From Neisseriaceae bacterium ESL0693 (GTDB lineage Bacteria; Pseudomonadota; Gammaproteobacteria; Burkholderiales; Neisseriaceae), in the NCBI GenBank assembly GCA_029433475.1, contig JAQTIE010000013.1, forward strand, positions 1-64,000: 64,000 nucleotides of DNA, read 5' to 3'. Within the stretch, counting starts at the first letter, position 1; every line of letters starts with the position of its first letter. A program made the position numbers and the translations under genes. This document shows, piece after piece, positions 58,634 through 64,000 of the stretch. The notes under the pieces are model-generated. The model was not told the origin of the DNA. It did not search any database and saw only the letters and a program-made list of their open reading frames with translations.

Positions 58634-60532
58634 TCATACAGCATGAGAACTGAGCTGCTGTTGCCACTGTCTGATCTGTTTTTCAATGCCTTCAGCATCC
58701 AGTCCCAATTCTGCCCGCACCTGATCCTGCTCACCCTGGCCGGTTATTTGATCGGCAATGCCAATATTCAAAACCGGCTTTTGCACGCCATTTCTGGCCA
58801 AGAATGCCGATACCAGACTACCGGCACCGCCAATCATACTGTTTTCTTCCAAAGTCACCAGATAATCATGCTCATGCGCCAATCGTAACAACAAAGCTTC
58901 ATCCAACGGTTTGACAAAGCGCATATCCGCCACCGTTGCCTGTAATGACTGAGCAGCCTGTAATGCCGGTAAAACCATGCTGCCAAAAGCAATTAAAGCC
59001 AGTTTTTGCCCTTCTTTTCGAACCACACCCTGACCAATCGCTACCGTAGCCAAATCATTTCCGGCCTCAATGCCAGCACCACAACCGCGGGGATAACGTA
59101 CCGCGGCCGGCTGATCCAGCTGATAACAGCTTGACAGCAATAAACGGCATTCATGTTCATCACTGGGCGCCGCAATCACCAGTTCCGGCACACATAATAA
59201 AAAGCTCAGATCATACACACCCGCATGAGTCGGCCCGTCCGCACCCACCACACCAGCACGATCAATCGCAAATAACACAGGCAGTTTCTGCAACGCCACA
59301 TCATGAATGAGCTGATCATAGGCTCGTTGCAGGAATGTGGAATAAATCGCCACCACCGGTTTCATGCCTTCACACGCCAGTCCGGCGGCAAAAGTAACCG
59401 CGTGTTGTTCCGCAATCCCTACATCAAAATAACGCTCCGGAAATTGCCGGGCAAAGGCCACCAGCCCACTGCCCTCACGCATGGCCGGCGTAATCGCTAC
59501 CAGCCGGGAATCAACACTGGCCTGATCCACCAGCCATTGGGAAAATATCTCGGTATAGGTTGGTTTAACCGCTTGCTGCGATTTCACCGGGCCACGTTGC
59601 GGGTCAAACTTACCCACTGCATGGAAAGTAACCGGATCATTCTCAGCCAGCTTGTAACCCTGGCCTTTGCGTGTAATCACATGCAATAACTGCGGCCCCC
59701 GCCGGGCACGCATCGTTTGCAACACATGCACCAAAGCCAATACATCATGGCCATCAACAGGTCCGGAATAATTAAAACCGAAATTATCAAATAAAGACAA
59801 TGCCGAATCCGGCTGATTTTCTTCAATCAGATTTTTAATCTTGTGTTCCACCCGCTGCGCCACATCCAGCACACCGGGCATTAAACCCAGCACCTGCTCC
59901 GATTTATGTTTGATTGAGCGAACCAGATCTTTAACTTCATGCAAGGGATTTCTGGCCAGATATTTAGGGAGGGCGCCCACATTGGGAGAAATGGACATTT
60001 CATTGTCATTCAGTACCACCAATAAATCAATGTCCATATCACCGGCATTATTGAGCGCCTCAAAAGCCTGCCCTGCCGTCATGGCACCATCGCCAATCAC
60101 CGCCACACTGCGCTTATTATTTCCCGCCAGCTTATCTGCAACCGCCATACCCAATGCGGCACCAATCGACGTAGAGGAATGGCCGACGCCGAAAGCGTCA
60201 TAAACTGATTCACTTCTTTTCGGAAATCCGGCCAAGCCACCCTGCTGACGCATGGTGTGCATTAATTCCCTGCGACCCGTCAGAATCTTATGAGGATAAC
60301 TTTGATGCCCCACATCCCAGATCAGATGATCATCCGGTGTCTGGTATACATAATGTAACGCAACGGTTAATTCAACAGCACCCAGATTACTGGCAAAATG
60401 ACCGCCCGTTTTACTGACCGACCAAAGTAAAAAAGCGCGCAACTCATCCACCAACTGAGGCAATTGAGCCAGACTCAGACGGCGTACATCTGAAGGAAAA
60501 TGAATAGTATCAAGAAGTGGCGTAGCATTCAT
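58634..60532 (-). CDS. dxs: 1-deoxy-D-xylulose-5-phosphate synthase
   Basis: The start [13 protein letters not shown] at 60532 aligns with the family and gives 632 residues. The thiamine-diphosphate site is [18 protein letters not shown] with LNDNEMSIS; the transketolase core has [12 protein letters not shown]. It is the first step of the MEP isoprenoid pathway. It lies on the same strand as dusB, 57 bases upstream. Confidence 0.96.
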   Translation of the reverse strand: MNATPLLDTIHFPSDVRRLSLAQLPQLVDELRAFLLWSVSKTGGHFASNLGAVELTVALHYVYQTPDDHLIWDVGHQSYPHKILTGRRELMHTMRQQGGLAGFPKRSESVYDAFGVGHSSTSIGAALGMAVADKLAGNNKRSVAVIGDGAMTAGQAFEALNNAGDMDIDLLVVLNDNEMSISPNVGALPKYLARNPLHEVKDLVRSIKHKSEQVLGLMPGVLDVAQRVEHKIKNLIEENQPDSALSLFDNFGFNYSGPVDGHDVLALVHVLQTMRARRGPQLLHVITRKGQGYKLAENDPVTFHAVGKFDPQRGPVKSQQAVKPTYTEIFSQWLVDQASVDSRLVAITPAMREGSGLVAFARQFPERYFDVGIAEQHAVTFAAGLACEGMKPVVAIYSTFLQRAYDQLIHDVALQKLPVLFAIDRAGVVGADGPTHAGVYDLSFLLCVPELVIAAPSDEHECRLLLSSCYQLDQPAAVRYPRGCGAGIEAGNDLATVAIGQGVVRKEGQKLALIAFGSMVLPALQAAQSLQATVADMRFVKPLDEALLLRLAHEHDYLVTLEENSMIGGAGSLVSAFLARNGVQKPVLNIGIADQITGQGEQDQVRAELGLDAEGIEKQIRQWQQQLSSHAV

Positions 60533-60847
60533 GGTATTGCTTTTCTTAGTGTGAACGGCATTATCAAGACAAAAAACGATAAACCGTAAGAAATGCAATT
60601 ATATAACAAGATACCGCTTAAACGGGCATGATGATTGACGAATAATCGTACCTTTATCACCAGTGATCTATGCACTATCCACGCTGAAAACCGCATCATC
60701 ACTGTCCGATGCTGTCATAATGCCATTATATTTTGATAAAACATCAGATTAGCAAACTGAATAAATCCATGATTTTTAGTCAGCACGATACAGGCAAGGA
60801 TCACTATGTGATCGAATCAAATATTTCACACGGCTTTCATTAAACCT

Positions 60848-61318
60848 TTATTCACGATGATAAGGATGATTATGCAAAATAGACTGCGCCCGATACAATT
60901 GCTCAGTCAGCATGACCCGTACCATACCATGTGGCAAAGTCAGGCTGGATAAACGCATCATCAATTGCGCACGCGCCTTAACCGCATCAGTCAGGCCATC
61001 AGCGCCACCGATAATAAAACAAACATGCTGCCCTTGATGCTGCCAATCACGTAACCAGTCAGCCAATTGCATTGAAGTAGGCGCCTGCCCACGCTCATCC
61101 AACACCACTACAAAACTTTGTGCAGGAATGGCAGCCAGAAGACGCTTTTCTTCAGCTGCCATACCTTGTACCGCATTAACACCGGCGCCACGCTTTTCTG
61201 GTTTAATTTCCTTAACCTGAAAGCGTATTTCCTGCGTAAAACGTTTAGCGTAATCCGCTACCGCCTCCTGTACCCAAGACGGCATTTTTGTTCCTACTGC
61301 CAATACTGTGATCTGCAT
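60848..61318 (-). CDS. rlmH: 23S rRNA (pseudouridine1915-N3)-methyltransferase RlmH
   Basis: The 156-residue SPOUT methyltransferase has AVGTKMPSWVQ at the N-terminus, VVLDERGQAPTSMQLADWL, FIIGGADGL as the knot's SAM loop and the end LYRAQSILHNHPYHRE. Length matches E. coli RlmH. In many genomes it follows nadD-rsfS directly; here it is separated by lrgAB. Confidence 0.96.
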   Translation of the reverse strand: MQITVLAVGTKMPSWVQEAVADYAKRFTQEIRFQVKEIKPEKRGAGVNAVQGMAAEEKRLLAAIPAQSFVVVLDERGQAPTSMQLADWLRDWQHQGQHVCFIIGGADGLTDAVKARAQLMMRLSSLTLPHGMVRVMLTEQLYRAQSILHNHPYHRE

Positions 61319-61390
61319 AACACCCCATATTTACCGGAATTTCTCATCGGCGCCAATCATACCGGTAAATAGCACACCATTCATACTTTT

Positions 61391-62116
61391 CTACAGGTTC
61401 AGCAATATCGCAAAATTAGGGATAACGATATTATCCACCACCCCGATAATGACTACTGCCACAGCGGCCATTGCGCCCTCAATAGAACCCAGCTTCAGTG
61501 CAAATGCAGAGCCAATGGTGTGACCGGCAGTACCCAGGCCAAGACCAGCACCAATCGGTTCTTTATCCAACCGGAACCAAGCCACCAGCCGTTTACCTAA
61601 AGCATAAATAATCACCGCATTCAAAATACATGCCATGGCCGTAACCGATGGATTACCACCGATGGCCTTACTTAACGGCAAAGCGATCGCGGTAGTCGCA
61701 GACTGGCTCAGCATCGAAGCAGTTCCTTCATGGCTTAAACCAATGAGCTTAGATAACAGCGTGATGGTCACCAAAGAAACAATCGTCCCCAAAAAAAGAC
61801 TGAACGTAATCACTGCCCAGTTTTCTTTCAGAATGTCATTACGTTTATATAGGGGAACAGCAAAAGCAATGGTGGCCGGCGTCAGAATCCAGAAAATCAT
61901 GTCGCCACCGGGTTTGTAAGCGGTTTTATAAAATTCAGCGGTAGTCATGTCAAACACATGACCCAATACAACAAGCGTCACAATACCCAGCACCATCGCC
62001 AGAAATAACGGCTGAAACAGAAAAAAACCTTTAGATTTATTGAACAACCATTGTCCGAAAACAAATAAACCTAATGATAAAAGTATACCAAATAAAGGAT
62101 TGGACATTAAATTCAT
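61391..62116 (-). CDS. lrgB: LrgB-family membrane protein
   Basis: The 241-residue membrane protein has the LrgB/CidB pattern of multiple helices with SQSATTAIALPLSKAIGG near 140 and a final GLGTAGHTIGSAFALKLG. The family influences murein hydrolase activity and, in plants, glycolate export. It follows lrgA by 18 bases. A second start nine bases in is possible. Confidence 0.88.
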   Translation of the reverse strand: MNLMSNPLFGILLSLGLFVFGQWLFNKSKGFFLFQPLFLAMVLGIVTLVVLGHVFDMTTAEFYKTAYKPGGDMIFWILTPATIAFAVPLYKRNDILKENWAVITFSLFLGTIVSLVTITLLSKLIGLSHEGTASMLSQSATTAIALPLSKAIGGNPSVTAMACILNAVIIYALGKRLVAWFRLDKEPIGAGLGLGTAGHTIGSAFALKLGSIEGAMAAVAVVIIGVVDNIVIPNFAILLNL

Positions 62117-62134
62117 TATTATTGCTCCTTATCA

Positions 62135-62548
62135 TTATTTCAGGGTGGATGCATGACGTCCGAAACGATTCTTAATAAACAACAGTATCCGGGTGGTATA
62201 AGCCGTCACCACCAATAAAACCACCGTAGACAGAATGATCACAATCACCAATCTGACCCCTTCTGTTTCCATAATATTCAGATGCTCTGCCAAAGAAATA
62301 CCGGAAGGCACAAACAAAAAACCGATCACACCAATCAGTGCACCGGCTAAAGAATCAACCCATTCCAATTTAATCACATGGAAAGTCAGCAGCAAATACA
62401 ATAAAACCAATCCGACTACCGGCGTAGGTAAAGGAAAAGTAGATGGCATTAAATTGGAAATAAATTGTGAGACAAATAATACTGCTGCAAAAATCAGCAT
62501 TTGAAACAATATGGGCGCAGATTGGACGGTTTTCTCTTTTTCGTTCAT
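62135..62548 (-). CDS. lrgA: LrgA/CidA-family holin-like membrane protein
   Basis: The 137-residue protein has four hydrophobic helices and the LrgA/CidA signature LPTPVVGLVLLYLLL and LAGALIGVIGFLFVPSGISL. With LrgB it modulates peptidoglycan hydrolase release and cell death or overflow metabolism. It is preceded by AGGAAAAG ahead of the ATG. The N-terminus is charged and variable. Confidence 0.87.
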   Translation of the reverse strand: MNEKEKTVQSAPILFQMLIFAAVLFVSQFISNLMPSTFPLPTPVVGLVLLYLLLTFHVIKLEWVDSLAGALIGVIGFLFVPSGISLAEHLNIMETEGVRLVIVIILSTVVLLVVTAYTTRILLFIKNRFGRHASTLK

Positions 62549-63011
62549 CTTTTCCTACCTTTCTTCTATTATTGATTCTAGCCACCACCATTGATAAATC
62601 AAACGGCACAACCAGTGACACCATGGCTATCAGTGCTACTGACAATAAAAATCATACGATTCAGCATAGCTAACCAGTACATCAGCATAGAAAATACACA
62701 AACCACTACCATTTTCTCTAAAAATCAATACTGCTCGTATCCTTACTACACTACCATCAATATGTTGATATATCAAATTATTAATTCACAATAATTGTAT
62801 TATTTTACAGTATTTTAATCCTGATCATAGGCAAGTATTAATCTCAATTAAGCGTCACAACATCTCATTTACAACCCGAATCTGATTACTTGAATATTGC
62901 AGATAACAATTGATTCATTTTTAATTTAAATAATAATAAGTTATATAAAAATATTTCTTATCCATATTACAACTGATCATTTTCAAAACAATATTGATTA
63001 AGCAATAACAT
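62549..63011. other. AT-rich spacer upstream of lrgA
   Basis: These 463 bases separate rsfS's terminator from lrgA and include any lrgAB promoter. There is no gene or RNA I recognise. Confidence 0.45.
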
Positions 63012-63045
63012 AAAAAAACTGGCCTGAAACCCAGACCAGTTTTTT
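63012..63045 (-). terminator. Terminator after rsfS
   Basis: The stem ACTGG/CCAGT with flanking A and T runs is followed on the minus strand by seven T. It ends the nadD-rsfS transcript before lrgAB and may work in both directions. Confidence 0.75.
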
Positions 63046-63132
63046 GTGATTCACCGATAAAACAGTTGATCAGCCAATGCTGCATCAATAGCCGGCATTC
63101 TTCTTATTGCCCATAATACAGATGCCAATGAA

Positions 63133-63528
63133 TTATCGTTCATCCGCCGCATGCCAGGGCTTAGCCGCACCGGCATGAAAAGAAGGTTTTTCACCACCCC
63201 ATAATGCCTCAATATCATAGTAATCACGTACCGCAGGCTGCATCACATGCACCACCAGATCACCCGCATCCACCAGCGCCCATTCACCACTATCAGTACC
63301 TTCCGTACTGATGACATCATAACCCGCTTCTTTCAGATCAACAGCCACATTACTGGCCAACGCCTTAACCTGTCGCGTGCTGTCGCCACTGGCAATAATC
63401 ATGCGAGAAAATAATGATGTCTTGCTTGTGGTATCCAGAACCACAATATCTTTTGCCTTGATGTCCTCAAGTGCATTCACAGCAATAGCTACTATCTTAT
63501 CCCACTCAACGGCCAAATTATCGCTCAT
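63133..63528 (-). CDS. rsfS: Ribosome silencing factor RsfS
   Basis: The 131-residue Iojap-family protein has ALEDIKAKDIVVLDT, SGDSTRQVKALASNV and EGTDSGEWALVDAGDLVVHVM. It binds ribosomal protein L14 and blocks subunit joining in starvation. It follows nadD on the same strand after 68 bases, the usual pair. The C-terminus is a few residues longer than in E. coli. Confidence 0.95.
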   Translation of the reverse strand: MSDNLAVEWDKIVAIAVNALEDIKAKDIVVLDTTSKTSLFSRMIIASGDSTRQVKALASNVAVDLKEAGYDVISTEGTDSGEWALVDAGDLVVHVMQPAVRDYYDIEALWGGEKPSFHAGAAKPWHAADER

Positions 63529-63596
63529 TGATCACTGCCCTTCTTTTCTGGCTTAATATAAAGCCATTAAAATATTAAATAAAAATCAAATCACTA

Positions 63597-64000
63597 TCAT
63601 CGCTGATAAAGATGTTCATGCTTGATATAATCAGCCACCGCAGCAGGTACCCACTTTCGTAGCACTTCATATTGCCCAACACAACACGCATCACGCAATT
63701 GTGTTGAACTGATGTCTATTGTCTCACACTTTAATAAACATGCCCGCCCCCCATCAATCCCGTCTGGCTGATGCTGAGCTTTGGTTAAAGCCGCAGGTAA
63801 CCAGTTCTGTAATGCTGGCGGTAAATGAGACAACTGGGCAGAAGGACGCATGGCAACAGCTAAATTAACATCACGCAAAAAAGCCTGATAACGATGCCAG
63901 GTCGGGATGGCTAAGAGACTGTCCATGCCTAAAAGCCACCATAACTGAGTCTGCGGAAAAACCTGTCTGAATATCGATACTGTATCAAAAGAATACGTAG
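63597..64000 (-). CDS. nadD: Nicotinate-nucleotide adenylyltransferase (C-terminal part; N-terminus outside window)
   Basis: The frame is open to the window edge. The visible part has GMDSLLAIPTWHRYQ near the start, as in NadD (GxDSL...WxxW/Y), and near the end ISSTQLRDA, the ISST-R ATP-binding motif, followed by WVPAAVADYI. It forms NaAD in NAD synthesis. rsfS downstream supports the call. Confidence 0.93.
   Translation of the reverse strand, partial: TYSFDTVSIFRQVFPQTQLWWLLGMDSLLAIPTWHRYQAFLRDVNLAVAMRPSAQLSHLPPALQNWLPAALTKAQHQPDGIDGGRACLLKCETIDISSTQLRDACCVGQYEVLRKWVPAAVADYIKHEHLYQR

Overview
The window looks like chromosome from a Neisseriaceae betaproteobacterium with fairly low GC. The ATP synthase beta chain, PriA, Fis, MnmG and ParA/ParB read like Neisseria proteins. 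The combination of AT-rich spacers, an FhaB/CdiA-like giant exoprotein, a large set of glycosyltransferases, NepI-like efflux and LrgAB fits a host-associated relative such as Snodgrassella. The genus is an inference; there is no rRNA or tRNA gene in the window to confirm it.

Layout. (1) 1-5.9 kb: the 3' end of a filamentous haemagglutinin/CdiA-type exoprotein, followed by a tandem array of duplicated toxin-tip and lipoprotein modules: tip 1, lipoprotein 1, orphan tip 2, lipoprotein 2, frameshifted lipoprotein 3, and a chimeric lipoprotein. Poly-C tracts of 10 and 9 bases sit at the same place in lipoprotein copies 1 and 3, and the one-base difference leaves copy 3 out of frame. This is the most unusual region. 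(2) 5.9-13.4 kb: accessory DNA with long AT-rich gaps. It holds a minus-strand chain of very small overlapping ORFs, a LysR regulator divergent from a NepI-like exporter, two envelope-targeted alpha/beta hydrolases and a bfd ferredoxin with a possible Fur site. (3) 13.4-24.7 kb: the classical minus-strand mnmG-rsmG-parA-parB and atpIBEFHAGDC clusters, with a good promoter before atpI and a strong terminator after atpC.

(4) 24.8-39.7 kb: housekeeping and metabolic genes. These are two small envelope proteins, recQ, a hypoxanthine phosphoribosyltransferase, cytochrome b562, argE, a coupled trio (S4 RNA-binding protein, oxidoreductase-like protein, PHP phosphatase), pyrBI behind an attenuator-like terminator with a leader ORF, priA, a glycosyltransferase, a luciferase-like oxidoreductase and sstT. 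(5) 40-51.2 kb: a surface-glycan island with eight glycosyltransferase-type genes, one of them sialyltransferase-like and two forming a tandem duplicate, plus rfbB and rfbC and the lipid A flippase msbA. Together these suggest lipooligosaccharide or other surface glycan synthesis and export. (6) 51.8-64 kb: rmuC, an AmpG-like transporter, a metallo-beta-lactamase-fold hydrolase, purH, fis, dusB, dxs, rlmH, lrgB/lrgA, rsfS and the C-terminal part of nadD. The usual nadD-rsfS-rlmH series is interrupted by lrgAB.
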